From Phytophthora hibernalis (lineage: Eukaryota > Oomycota > Peronosporomycetes > Peronosporales > Peronosporaceae): a stretch of 64,000 nucleotides of DNA. How positions within the stretch are numbered: position 1 is the first letter of the stretch; every line of letters begins with the position of its first letter. The notes beneath the pieces are model-generated. The model made no database searches. It worked only from the letters and a program-made list of their open reading frames with translations, and was not told the origin of the DNA. Position numbers and translations under genes: made by a program. Shown piece by piece: positions 43,160 to 53,462 of this stretch. The stretch is from positions 310,001 to 374,000 of the forward strand of contig JAAKBF010000339.1 in assembly GCA_012656075.1 (NCBI GenBank). Reading direction: 5' to 3'.

Positions 43160-43571
43160 TTCAATCGCCGCCACACTCGAAAGCTCGGGCCACTGAAACT
43201 TACACAACTATGATAGGGATTCAATGACACCGACAAATACATTTTCAATACACTGATGGCAATTCAGGTGCTTGAAGACAAATCCATTTTGCGTGCTGGC
43301 TCTGCTGCGCCATGCAGGACGAGAGGAAAATCCTGGTGTTCGTGCGTTCGTGGACGCATCGGTTAGCGCCGACGTTCGTGTACCGGTAGGTAAGACCTGA
43401 GTAACGAGGCTACCATCCGCGATGGGATCGCCGGTATGTTTTCTAAGCGCCGCTGGATAGGACTCCCCATGAAAAGGAGCTTCGACTGGCAATGACGTTG
43501 GTGACTACAGTAGCAGTCGAACGAGCTTTGCCAGTCAGTCTCGAATTTGCTGTACGACGCATTCACACATC
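43160..43571. other. Intergenic between GH12 copies 2 and 3
   Basis: No gene. Only a weak initiator-like GCATTCACACAT lies close to the ATG of copy 3 (43559-43570), so the promoter of copy 3 is less clear than those of copies 1 and 2. Confidence 0.45.
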
Positions 43572-44299
43572 ATGAAGCTTTCCCTCGCCATCGCTGCTGC
43601 CGCTGTTGCTTCTTCATCTGCCTTCGCCGAGAAGGAGTTCTGCGATCTGTGGGGCACGGCGGAGACGGATGACTACACCATCTACAACAACCTGTGGGGT
43701 GCGCACGACGACCCTAAGGGTGGCCAGTGCACGGGTCTCGACAGCGTTGACGGCTCTACGATCGCTTGGCACACGAGCTTCAACTGGAACGGAACCTCGT
43801 GGCAGGTCAAATCGTTCGCCAACGCTGCGCTCAAGTTCGACCCGATTCAGCTGGCGGACGTCAAGTCGATTCCCTCGACTATCGAGTATGACTACAAGTA
43901 CGACGGCAAGATCATCACCAACGTGGCGTATGATCTGTTCACCAGTGCCACTTCCAACGGCACCGTCGAGTACGAGCTCATGGTTTGGCTCGCGGCTTTG
44001 GGAGGTGCCTGGCCCTCTCGTCCAGCGGCCAGCCGATCAAGGAAGTGAACGTAGGCAACGTGGATTTCAACCTGTACCAGGGCAAGAACGGCAACACCAC
44101 TGTATTCTCCTACGTCGCTGTCAACACGACGAACAGCTTCTCGGCCGACTTCAAGCAGTTTTTCGCCGAGCTCCCGGCTGACAACACGATCGCCTCGACG
44201 CAGTACCTGACCCACATGCAGGCTGGCACGGAGCCTTTTCAGGGACAGAACGCCACTCTGACCGTGTCCAAGTACTCTGCGGCTGTTAACGCGGCTTAA
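43572..44299 (+). CDS. Secreted GH12 endoglucanase/xyloglucanase, copy 3 (XEG1 type), frameshifted
   Basis: Signal peptide MKLSLAIAAAAVASSSAFA, then EKEFCDLWGTAETDDYTIYN, AWHTSFNWNGTSWQVKSFAN and YELMVWLAALGGAWP with the nucleophile Glu. A one-base shift at about 44018-44022 changes frame. The rest (VGNVDFNLYQGKNGNTTVF, FFAELPADNTIASTQYLTHM, AGTEPFQGQNA with the acid/base Glu) then reads to the TAA at 44297-44299. This copy has two extra Asn-x-Ser/Thr sites (NGTS, NGNTT) compared with copies 1 and 2. It is the most distant of the three and has an extra three residues near the N-terminus. Single exon. Confidence 0.92.
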
Positions 44300-44488
44300 C
44301 AGTACCGGTACGTCGATTCGCTAGGCCAATAAACTTGTAGAGACTTCATGGGAAGCCCATGATGGGATAATGCAATGGCTCGGTTCAATGTCTGGAAGCC
44401 CACGATGAAATCTTCTCTTTCAAAACTGGATGAAGCATTCATCATGAATCTCAAGCGTACAGGTCAATAAAGACGCGAACCGAAGGTA
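44300..44488. other. Short intergenic region before the Tc1 element
   Basis: Contains a near-repeat cttcatgggaagcccatgatg / gtctggaagcccacgatgaa. No gene. Confidence 0.4.
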
Positions 44489-44734
44489 CTACACTCCCGG
44501 ACAGAATATTACGGCCACCGACATTTTTGCTATAACTTTTTTCTACTGGGAGTTGAGGCTTGCTGTTTAGATATGTGCTGTAGGCACCCTAGTGAAGCAT
44601 AGTTACGATTAGAAGTTTGCGAAGTTCGAGCTGCGAGGGAGGCTCCCATACAAAAACATTTGTGGACCTGGACACAATATACGGCCAGCCAGACCCATAC
44701 AAAAATTAAATCAAACGTCATGAAAAGATTGTGT
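44489..44734. repeat. Left terminal inverted repeat of the Tc1 element
   Basis: 246 bp, near-perfect reverse complement of 45824-46073, with small differences (one extra t in a poly-T run at 45907-45913, ctaaa for ttaaa near the inner end). Confidence 0.9.
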
Positions 44735-44829
44735 CATAAAGTAAATGCTCTCAGAACCACCAGTCCACTGGCAAGCTGCTGCCGCTCCTGCTCGACCACT
44801 TTGTGCTCTCACTGTCATTCCCCAACCGG

Positions 44830-45851
44830 ATGGGCAGAGGACCATCGCTGACCGAGGCGGAGCGCGGACGGATCCAAGGACTGAGCGAGGGCGGCTTCAG
44901 CATCCGAGCTATTGCCGAGAAGACGAAGCGCTCAAGAGACTGCGTGCAGAGAGCTCTGAAGACAGGCTCGACGCGGCATCGTACAGAAGGCCGGAAGCCG
45001 TCGCTAACCAAACGGCAGACACGCCGCATCGTGCGCAAGGCTTCCACCGGAGACTACAGCTCCACGCGTCTAAAGGAGGAGCTTTCGTGCTCGTGCACGG
45101 ATCGAACGATCCGCCGTCTTCTGGCTGGCGTTGACTGGCTGGATTACGCCAAGATGGACAACACCCTCCCTGACCAAGCAGCACAAGCTAGCTCGTTTGG
45201 ATTGGGCCAAGCGGATGATTGTACAGCCTGACATGTGGCCCACAATCGTCTTCTCTGACGAGAAGAAATTCAATCTCGATGGGCCAGATGGCCTTCGCCA
45301 TTACTGGCGTGACATACGGCGGCCTACCAGACAGACTGTGCGACGGCAGAACGGTGGGGGTCTGTAATGATTTGGGGAGCTTTAGTGCAGCCGGAAATTC
45401 GAAGCTCGCAGTTCTCCAAGGGCGACAGGCGTCCGAGCACTACGTGTACACAGTGTCGGAGTACATGCTCCCGTTCGCGCACCTCCATCATGGCGTGGAC
45501 TACATCTACCAGCAAGACAACGCGTCTATCCACCGCTCCAAGTTCACGACCGCATTCTTTGAGGAGGAAGGCATCCGCGTTCTCGACTGGCCTGCCCGCT
45601 CTCCGGACTTGAACCCAATCGAGAACGTGTGGGCCATGATGGCTCAGATCGTCTATCATAATGGCAAACAGTACGACAGCGTTGCGGAACTGACAGCGGC
45701 TATTTTTGCGGCGTGGGAGGCTGTTGACCTTACTTACTTGCGCAAGCTCATATACACGATGCCAAGACGCTGCATCGAAGTCATCTCAAGCAGGGCAACA
45801 CAACGCACTACTAATAGCAAATTACACAATCTTTTCATGACGTTTGACTAA
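44830..45851 (+). CDS. Tc1-type transposase, D,D34E, frameshifted
   Basis: Cuts and rejoins the element at TA sites. ATG 44830 (MGRGPSLTEAERGRIQGLSE) opens a paired helix-turn-helix DNA-binding region, with a second HTH at about KPSLTKRQTRRIVRKASTGD. After a shift near 45165, IVFSDEKKFNLDGPDG supplies the first Asp. After another shift near 45360 the last frame gives YIYQQDNASIHRS (second Asp) and RSPDLNPIENVW (Glu). There are 34 residues between the second Asp and the Glu, hence D,D34E. Stop at 45849-45851. A nearby alternative start at 44803 is not preferred because MGRG matches the usual Tc1 N-terminus. The three catalytic residues are all present; only the shifts break it. Confidence 0.85.
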
Positions 45852-46073
45852 ATTTTTGTATGGGTCTGGCTGGCCGTATATTGTGTCCAAGTCCACAAAT
45901 GTTTTTTTGTATGGGAGCCTCCCCTCGCAGCTCGAACTTCGCAAACTTCTAATCGTAACTATGCTTCACTAGGGTGCCTACAGCACATATCTAAACAGCA
46001 AGCCTCAACTCCCAGTAGAAAAAAAGTTATAGCAAAAATGTCGGTGGCCGTAATATTCTGTCCGGGAGTGTAG
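45824..46073. repeat. Right terminal inverted repeat of the Tc1 element
   Basis: About 250 bp. Its inner ~28 bp overlap the last codons and stop of the transposase (45824-45851). Confidence 0.9.
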
Positions 46074-46980
46074 TATATTTCGCTGTTCAAAACTGGCATC
46101 TCCTTCGAAGTATCGACTAGTCTGTTGCTCAGGCGAGAGGCCTCTCCGCTCCCAGCACTTCACCGTCGTCGATAAATAGTCCCGCGCAAGTATTTGAGCT
46201 GGGATCGCAGACATGCATGGTTAACCTCCACCAAGTTTATTGACATACGATTATTAAAACAAGCCGAGTGGAGCCCCGCAAGCGGGGCTCTTTGCACAAA
46301 GTTTAAGTTGCGGCCTCGCTTCGCTCAGCATCAGCTTTTCCGGCTCGCTACAGTCATAACGGTATCGTATGGTGTATTTCGGAGCGCAGCGGTGGAAATT
46401 ATGTTTTCCTATGGAAGGATGAAGCTTGATGAAGCATCAGATCCAGTCATGTTCGTTATGACGCGCCACCCAAGCACGAAGCTACACCGTGGACACCAAG
46501 ACCGAGTCGTAAGTTTAGTTGTAATGGCCTACAAGTTGACGTGGACAAGCAGCTCGCTCTCGTCGGCGCTGTACATGTCCAGCCCAAGACGGATTCTTTG
46601 ATCTGTCAGAAGTCTTTGTGACGTAGCCCAATCCGAGCTCACTTCGGATCCATGTCACTATTGCGTGTGCAGTCAGGTTCAACCTGACCTTCATTTGCTG
46701 CGTCTCCATGGCAGTAAGCTACGAGCCGTTGTTGCTAACATCTAACCTGAATCCAATCTCATTCTGCATTTCACTCTGTTGGGAACAAGTGGTTCATTCC
46801 AATTAGTAGCACTTCTTTTTCAGAGTGAGTGCGGGTTGCGACACTTCTGAAATTGCCCCGGTCTCGACTCTCTCTACCTACAAGCTTCGGAAACCACTCG
46901 CTAGTCTGCTCTTCGCCACCACTTCGACTAGCACCGAGTCTCCGTCTACTGTCCAGTAGGAACCGGGACACGCTGACCAG
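46074..46980. other. No gene recognised
   Basis: Contains a short gccccgcaagcggggc hairpin (46273-46288). The ORF at 46194-46601 has no domain. The end probably holds the leader of the gypsy gag that starts at 46981; no LTR boundary was found. Confidence 0.4.
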
Positions 46981-47940
46981 ATGCCAGCCAGAGGCGCTGC
47001 CCCGAACGCATTGGAACAGTTTGCATAAGCTATTGACCATATTGATGTTGGACTCAGCCAGCAGAATGCGCAAATGTATCAAGGTTTCCAAGCTCAGCTG
47101 CATGCTCAGCAGCAACAGCTACAGCGTCATCTGTCAGCTTCTCAACCGGCTCGTGAGTACCGCTTGGAAGGGGTTTGCACGTCCACTTTTAGCGGGAAGC
47201 CAACGGAGTCGGTCGACGATTTTTCCGAGCTAAACTGTTCATGGAAGGAACGTGTATGTCCTACACAGACCAATCAACAGCCCGTTATTGCTATCCTAGC
47301 CTCCAACTTGCGCGAGGGAGCAGCGTCGTGGTACCATGACCAAGTCGTAATAGACAAGGTCCATTTCGACACCGTGGACACCCTCGCAGACGCTCTTCGT
47401 CGAGAATTCGTGCCACCAGATCAACAGTTCCGTCTGCGAGCGGAGCTCAAGACGTGTCACCAACGTGGCTCTGGCGAGGATTACGTCCGTGGCTTCCGTC
47501 GCCTAATGGCGCTGATTCGTGAGTTGAGCGCTATGGATCAAGTAGATCGCTTCTGTGGCGGCCTCAAGGCTGAAACACGCAATTAGGTTATGTACCAACG
47601 AAGCAGTACACTAACCGAAGTTATTGCGGCCACCCAGGCCTTTAAGAGTACTCATGTTCAACCTCAGTCGGATCGCAGCCGTCCCAGTCACTCCAGTAAT
47701 CGAGCGAGTTCCTCTCGAGCGACACCCGACGGTCCAACGCCAATGGATATCTCGGCTGTCGATACACGCTCAATTTCCAAGGAACAGTGCAGGCGTCAAA
47801 CCTGTGCTATTACTGCGAGGGTAGCGGTCAACGAATTGGCCAGTGTCCTCGCCGCAATGCGAACCGTGGTAGTCAGTATCAGGGAAACGACTCAGCTCGG
47901 CGGATGTAAACGGAGTATCCGTCGAGCGGCTCGTTAGTTC
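46981..47940 (+). pseudogene. Ty3/gypsy gag (third element)
   Basis: ATG 46981 (MPARGAAPNALEQFA) is followed by an in-frame TAA at about 47026. The same frame then continues with a Gln-rich helix, FSGKPTESVDDFSEL, ASWYHDQVVI, ALRREFVPPDQQFRLRAEL and the TCHQRGSGEDYVRGFRRLM capsid segment. A second in-frame stop (TAG, 47584-47586) precedes a Ser/Pro-rich tail. A zinc knuckle CYYCEGSGQRIGQC (about 47802-47843) reads in a neighbouring frame. Two stops and one shift; otherwise a standard gag. Confidence 0.75.
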
Positions 47941-47959
47941 AGAATCTCCCACTGTCCAT

Positions 47960-48334
47960 ATGGACACTACTCTTGTCGAGATGGCAGAAATCTCGACCTC
48001 CGAAATGACGGTCGCGCCGCGTGAGGTGACGTCGACAAGACCTTTTCTGGTAACGGTCACTATCCTGGGCCGCGAATTCTCTATGCTGATTGACTACGGA
48101 GCCTCTCATTGTCTCTTGTCGGAAAGCAGGTTTGACACGTCTGCAATGTCGACTACATCATTAGTGGCCCGCGGATTCGATGGACATGCGCAACAGCGCA
48201 CTGTACCTATCGCGGACCTCAAAGTGGCATGCGCTGGCATGCCGCAATTCGGTTGTCAATGTACTACAGTGCGCGCGGAAATCATACGACAAAATTTATT
48301 TTCGGTCCTAATTTCTACGAATCAAACGCAATGA
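47960..48334 (+). pseudogene. Ty3/gypsy aspartic protease (third element)
   Basis: The reading contains MLIDYGASHCLLSESRF, the retropepsin active site with Tyr in place of the usual Ser/Thr (D-Y-G-A-S), and RTVPIADLKVACAGM. After NLFSVLIS the frame ends and RT sequence does not follow; copia sequence begins a few hundred bases later. Confidence 0.7.
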
Positions 48335-48783
48335 ATGTAATCTTCTAAGCCAATGATAAGCCGCTCTTTACAATTCTTTTGAGGTGCTGCTTGCTGCAAT
48401 CCGACACGTGAAGGCGGAGCTACACTCCAAAATTCGCCTTTGGGAGACCAGGTTGTTGAGGGTTACCGGTTTGGTATCGGTTATTGACCGTGAACCGGTT
48501 AGCCCGAACTGGTCCAATCCGAACCCACGATGATTACGGTGATTACGGTAAGTCGATTACGCCACCATTGATTGGACGAGTAGAATGATTGGACGCAAGC
48601 TGCGTGTCTATGTGGTAGGCTAGCTAAAGTAACTCCGATCAATCAATCACTTTCGAATCTTCCTTCTTCCCTCAAGTGGTCAAGTTTCCTCGCTCCGGTC
48701 TCGTCCAGAGTGCTGTCCTCCCTCCGCTCCGTCAAGCTTCGTTCAAGATCCATACCTTCCGTCAGGTTATGAGCCCAAGCACC
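48335..48783. other. Junction and leader region ahead of the copia gag
   Basis: No gene. Short repeats gattacggtgattacggtaa (48530-48550) and ccgg-rich strings (48455-48510) lie here; this is where the copia element would have its LTR end and leader, but its exact boundary is not visible. Confidence 0.4.
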
Positions 48784-50840
48784 ATGTCCTCTGCCCACGA
48801 TGCCAGCACCAAGGTCTCCATCGACAAGTTCAACGGAGACAACTACGCGACGTGGAACCGCTACATGCGTGGCGTGTTCCTGACCAAGTCGGTGTGGCAA
48901 GTCGTGAACCGGGAGACGACGCCAAGCTTCACGGACTCGCGGGCCAAGGACGACTACGTCAAGTCGAGCAACATCGCTTTCGGACTGATGCTGCTCCGCA
49001 TGGACGCGGACTACCACCATGTGGTCGATGACTGCGAGGAAGCGTGGGTTGCGTGGTCGCGCCTGAAGACGCTGTACGGTGGATCGCAGAAGGCTGGTCG
49101 CATCTACTTGAAGCGCCAACTCTTCAGCATGGAGATGTCGGAAGGCGACAACGTCTTGCATCATTGCAACGAAGTCCTCAACATCAGCGCCAAGCTCAGC
49201 AGCATCGGCGCTAAGATGGAGGATGAACACGTGGCGATCTGTTTGTTGCGCAGTCTCCCAAGAGCTACGAGAACGTCGTACTGAACCTGGAGATGAGCAG
49301 AGCAGAGCTACGCACGCAAGACGTTGTGAAGGTGCTCACGAACGAGCACATCAAGCGGCAAGGCGAGAAGACGGCGAGGGTGAAGACGGAGGACGCGGCC
49401 AAAGCGTTCACGACCGACCGAGAGTCTCGCCAGTGCACGTACTGCGGGAAATTGGGGCACACGGTTGAAAAGTGCTGGACCAAGCAGAAGGATGAAAACC
49501 GAGGGCCAAGACGCGGCGGCAATGACAATGCAGGTCCAACAACATCCAGTGGAGAAACGACAGCGACGACTACGACTACGATCGAGTGGCGTTCGCGGTT
49601 ACCCTGAAGTGTGGAGTTTCGACGGGCTAGAATGTGTCCGGGATGTGGGCGGTCGACAGCGGCGCAACGCACCACATCTGCAATGACAAGTCCAAGTTCG
49701 CTCACTTGATCGAGCGAGATGAAGGTGGAGTTTCGGTGGCCGACGGCAACAAAGCGGCCATCAAGGGTGTGGGAACCATCGTGGAACGAGTGGTTCTGCC
49801 CAACGGCGACGAGCGCGAGATCGAGATCAAGAACGCGCTGTACGTGCCGGACATGAGCAAGAATCTGCTCTCAGTGCCGCAGATCAACAAGCACGGCAAG
49901 TTTCAAGTGGTGTTCGACGGCACCAACATGCACGTTTCGCGCAAGGGTTCGAACCAAGGGGTGGCGACGGCGGACCTCGTGGATGGCCTCTACTGGCTTC
50001 GGACGCCTCAGCGATCGGCGAATGCGGCGACAAGTGGAAAACAGTCGATCTGCACGCGCGCATGGGTCACACTCCGGTCGAGGTGCTTCGCAAGATGGTC
50101 GACAACAACATGATCAAGGACGCGAAGGCACCCTCCAAGTCGAGTGGACCAAGCATGTGTCGCGGTTGCCAGCAAGGGAAGATGGTCCAAAAACGTTTCC
50201 AAGCAACCGTGACAAGCGTCGCTATGACACGTTTGAGCTGCTCCACTTCGACATCTGCGGACCCATGGAGAAAACCTCGCTTGGCGGCAGCAAGTATCTA
50301 CTGCTGATCGTGGACGAAGCCAGCGGATGCATGAAATGTTTCTGTCTGCGTGCCAAGTCGGAGAGCAAAAATTGCATCAAGAAGTACATCACCAAGGTGC
50401 AGACGCAATTCGGCAAGAAGGATAAGTTTGTGCGACACGACGGAGCTCGTGAGTTTGCGACCAACTCGCTCAAGGCCTTCTACGAAGATCAAGGCATCGA
50501 GCAGCAAACCACGGTCCCGTACGCGCACCAGACCAACGGCACGGCAGAGCGCACCATCCGGACCATCGTCACGATCGGCCGCAGTATGTTGCACCATGCC
50601 AAGCTGGACAAGTGTTTCTGGGCTGAGGCGGCGATGACGGCCATCTACGTGAAAAATCGGCTGCCGTCCCCCAAGATCGAGCACAAGACTCCGTTCTAGA
50701 TCGCGCACAAGTCCAAGCCAAGTGTCAAGCACATGCGTGTATTTGGCTGCCGGACGTACGTTTTGACTCGAAGGAAAAACGACTCAAGTGGGACCCCAAG
50801 GCTCGCGCCGGACTGTTCCTCGGCTACGAAGAAGTGTCCA
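48784..50840 (+). pseudogene. Ty1/copia gag-protease-integrase, truncated at the 3' end
   Basis: ATG 48784 (MSSAHDASTKVSIDKFNGDN, TWNRYMRGVFLTK) begins a copia gag. The knuckle CTYCGKLGHTVEKC (about 49437-49478) follows. The protease AVDSGATHHICND (49646) has an intact D-S-G-A-T site. NALYVPDMSKNLLSVPQINK leads to the integrase: HARMGHTPVE (zinc-binding His), FELLHFDICGPM (first Asp), HDGAREFATN (second Asp region) and HQTNGTAERTIRTI (Glu). VFGCRTYVLT and a degraded GYEEV (50840) mark the end; RT and RNase H are missing. Frameshifts lie near 49260, 49600, 50030, 50200 and 50790. A TAG is at 50698. Confidence 0.85.
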
Positions 50841-51780
50841 CGACAAGGTCCTACTCTCCGCCGCAGGCATTCAACCTGGCGCCGTGACTAATCTCGGCGC
50901 CAACAAGCTACTGCGTCGTTTCATTGGTCCGTTTACTGTTATGGCTGTCAAAGGAGACGTTTATACGCTCGACATTCCGACCACTATGCGACTCCACCCC
51001 ACGTTCTACGTGGGGCGTCTCAAGCGTTACTACCCATCGGCAATCCCTGGTCAAGCTCCTCGCGGAACTCTGTCCACTCTCGAAGCCGACGCAGCGACTG
51101 CTGCATCGCGTCGTGATCCTGGTTTTGTCGGTCGCGCGTCGCACACAGCGCAACGGCCTCCTCGCAAAGACGGTTAAGATGCTGCGCGTTGTCCTGTGCA
51201 CTCGACTCAGCCTGATCGGCTTGGTGGTTCGCCATGTCCAAGCGAGAACCAGCATGATGTCCCGCCTGTTCTTTACTTGCAACGCGACCCCGCGGAGAGC
51301 TCCCGACGTGGCGTAGATGATTCCAGCATTCGTCCCGGCGCGACACATGATATCTCCAGTCGCGCCGTTCGTGTCCTGGACGCCTAGCAATCCGTGCCGG
51401 CCGGCTTCAGGCGCGAAGGACCACCCCCGCTTGTGGATACTGCGGGCGACCGTCGCTGGATCATCGACCGCATTGTTGATCGATCACGTGGACGATCGTC
51501 GTGACCCTAGTCAGCCTGACCCCGGGCTGCCCCGCGGACGTACACCGAGTATTCCTCGAACGCGCCGGTATCGCGTACGCTGGCTCGGATATGCTCCCAC
51601 GGATGATACGTGGGGGCGCGTGAAGCCTTGCTTGCTTATGTCCCCACGGTGGTGGCGGCGTACGAGGCAGGAGTCGGAGCGTCTACGCAGCAACGTGCCG
51701 GAGCGTCCCGACGCAACTATCTTGCGCCCGTTGAGTGCTTGCCGATGTTCCCGCGACCGCTGGTGCTCCTCATTTAGTCG
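50840..51780 (+). pseudogene. Ty3/gypsy integrase C-terminus with chromodomain
   Basis: LLSAAGIQPGAVTNLGANKL, RRFIGPFTVMAVKGDVYTLD and TMRLHPTFYVGRLKRYYPS form the GPF/Y module of a gypsy integrase. After a Ser/Thr/Pro-rich linker in other frames, RRYRVRWLGYAPTDDTWGRV (about 51568-51627) is a chromodomain, with the aromatic-cage positions Y, W and W retained. This belongs to the same element as the gag at 46981, with the RT to integrase core replaced by copia sequence. Frames change at about 51170, 51310 and 51480. Confidence 0.8.
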
Positions 51781-52103
51781 GCGGTAGGTCCGCCGACACA
51801 GCGTCGTCAAGATCCACCGAAGTCGCCGCGCTCTCTCTCCGAACAAGTATGCGTCGCATGGGGTTCAAACCCACGCGCGAAGTGAGGTGACCCGCGCCGT
51901 AGACCCCTCGCCTGCGATGCGGGTCCAGTTCGCCGCTGCAATAGTTCGTGTCCGACCCCAGGGTCCCTGCGCGTTTCTTTTCATTTTCTTTCTTTGCTCA
52001 CAGTGTCTGCTCCCTTAAGTGGGGAGGGTGAAACGGGCCTCCGTATCATTCTGTCATATCTACATTTAGAGGTTCTTTCCTCCCATTGGTCAAAAGGGGG
52101 CAG
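51781..52103 (+). other. 3' non-coding region of the gypsy element, polypurine tract at 52092-52103
   Basis: After the chromodomain frame ends, the sequence leads to aaaagggggcag (52092-52103) immediately before TGACC. That is the position and composition expected of a polypurine tract priming plus-strand synthesis. Confidence 0.5.
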
Positions 52104-52550
52104 TGACCTGGCACTATCTGATGGGTCAGAAATATCTTAGTTTTAGCCTATTAGCGAGGGACCCCGACATGGGTGCCCACAATGGCCCTGGCCTTCTGCC
52201 AGGGTCTACTCCTAATAACGGAGTCATTTTAACCTTAAATCCCGCACGTCCTTCTCGGACGTTCGTCTTAACCAAGCTTCCTCAAAGCACTCTATAGTGC
52301 AAGCTATATAGCGTGGCTCTAGCCCCGTTACACGAAGAGCATATGCTGAGGTTCTTGGCAGCTCAGGGATCTCGAGCCATTGCTGTTGGTTCCTTCGTTA
52401 AAGCCATGCGCGCGCTGCACAAGAGTGGCGATCTGGATGTCTTTAACGGTCATTATCGGGCGCACTTCCTTGAGGGCGACATTACCGATCCGACGCCGCA
52501 GGCTGCGCAACCCACATTTCTTCACTTCACCTGAGAGATACCTGAGAAAT
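52104..52550 (+). repeat. Probable start of the gypsy 3' LTR
   Basis: Starts TGACCTGGCAC right after the polypurine tract. Its end is not obvious and no 5' copy is seen upstream of 46981, so the 5' LTR is lost or too diverged. The small ORF at 52313-52534 is not considered a gene. Confidence 0.4.
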
Positions 52551-52730
52551 GCCATTCATAAACGCACGATACATAGTAATACACAATGCATACAAGTTAA
52601 ATACCAGCAAAGTCAGTATTACATGACAAACAATAGAGGTTAAAGCAGAGCGTGTACATGTGATGCGTGTAGATAGACACCCTACATAACAAAGTGACAT
52701 ACATACCGCATACACGTTCATAGACACGAA

Positions 52731-52801
52731 GCCCACGACGGGAATTGAACCCATTCCCCCAGACCCGAGGGCCTGGTGCTCAACCAACGATCTGCGTGGG
52801 T
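52731..52801 (-). tRNA. tRNA-like sequence, tRNA pseudogene or SINE head
   Basis: Read on the minus strand, acceptor arms CCCACG/CGTGGG, T-arm ATGGG-TTCAATT-CCCGT with a GGTTCAATTCC B-box, and an A-box-like TTGGTTGAGCA are present. The anticodon arm (CCAGG/TCTGG) encloses eight bases instead of seven and pair 1-72 is mismatched, so it is probably not a working tRNA. The AT-rich stretch that follows on the minus strand (down to about 52556) would suit a SINE body. Confidence 0.45.
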
Positions 52802-53462
52802 AGAGATCACACAGTCATCGACGAACACGCAGCATATGCGAGACAGCAGGGTCCGCGGTGGCGTTGGGTCAACAGACCCGCAAGTCCCACAGGTCCTTCG
52901 AGCGACAGGAGTCAGCACGCTCCTTGATGGCTGCACGGCAGCATAACAGCACTAACCGCGGAGCAGCATCACCGCACAGCCTGCGGATCAGCATCACAGC
53001 ACGGCCTGCGGCGGCGTCGCGGAAGCAGGTCAACCACGTCTGGTGTCGGGTCTGGCGGGGAGTCATGGTGGCGGGGCAGCGCAGTCTACACTGGCGCTGG
53101 TCGGGGTGGTGGACTGTTGGGATGTGTAAATGGTGCAAATGATAAGACTGAAAGTAAGGTTAAATTAAAAAACATCATACCAGCTTTTTACCGGTACAGG
53201 TTGGAAGGAGCCCGACCCAGTCAGAATCTTCCTGGTATAGTACCGAGCACACGGAGCCCTGTTACCGAAGCGCATGGATACCGTATTGGTCTTGCAATAC
53301 ATAAGATCGTATTCTTGTCTACCCTGCTGGCCGAAATCCTTTCCTTTGAGCCTTACTTCCCGAAGTCCCCCATTTTCCGTCGACTGAGGCGTGTGAGGCA
53401 GCAGGGTTGGGGGACATTTAAAACGAGCTACCGGGCTCAATCAACTGCCACGGGGCCCTATA
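52802..53462. other. No gene recognised
   Basis: Contains two copies of a gcatcac(c/a)gcac(a/g)gcctgcgg unit (52965-53010). ORFs on both strands lack domains. Confidence 0.4.

Larger units (their letters stand above)
44489..46073 (+). mobile_element. Tc1/mariner element with long terminal inverted repeats
   Basis: A 1,585-bp element from CTACACTCCCGG to CCGGGAGTGTAG, flanked by TA on both sides (44487-44488 and 46074-46075), the Tc1 target duplication. It encodes one D,D34E transposase. The terminal repeats are about 246-250 bp and almost identical, which points to recent movement; the transposase itself shows two frameshifts. Confidence 0.9.

Noticed and set aside
48643..49230. 195-residue minus-strand ORF
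   Set aside because: Antisense of the copia gag, whose plus-strand reading has clear family motifs.
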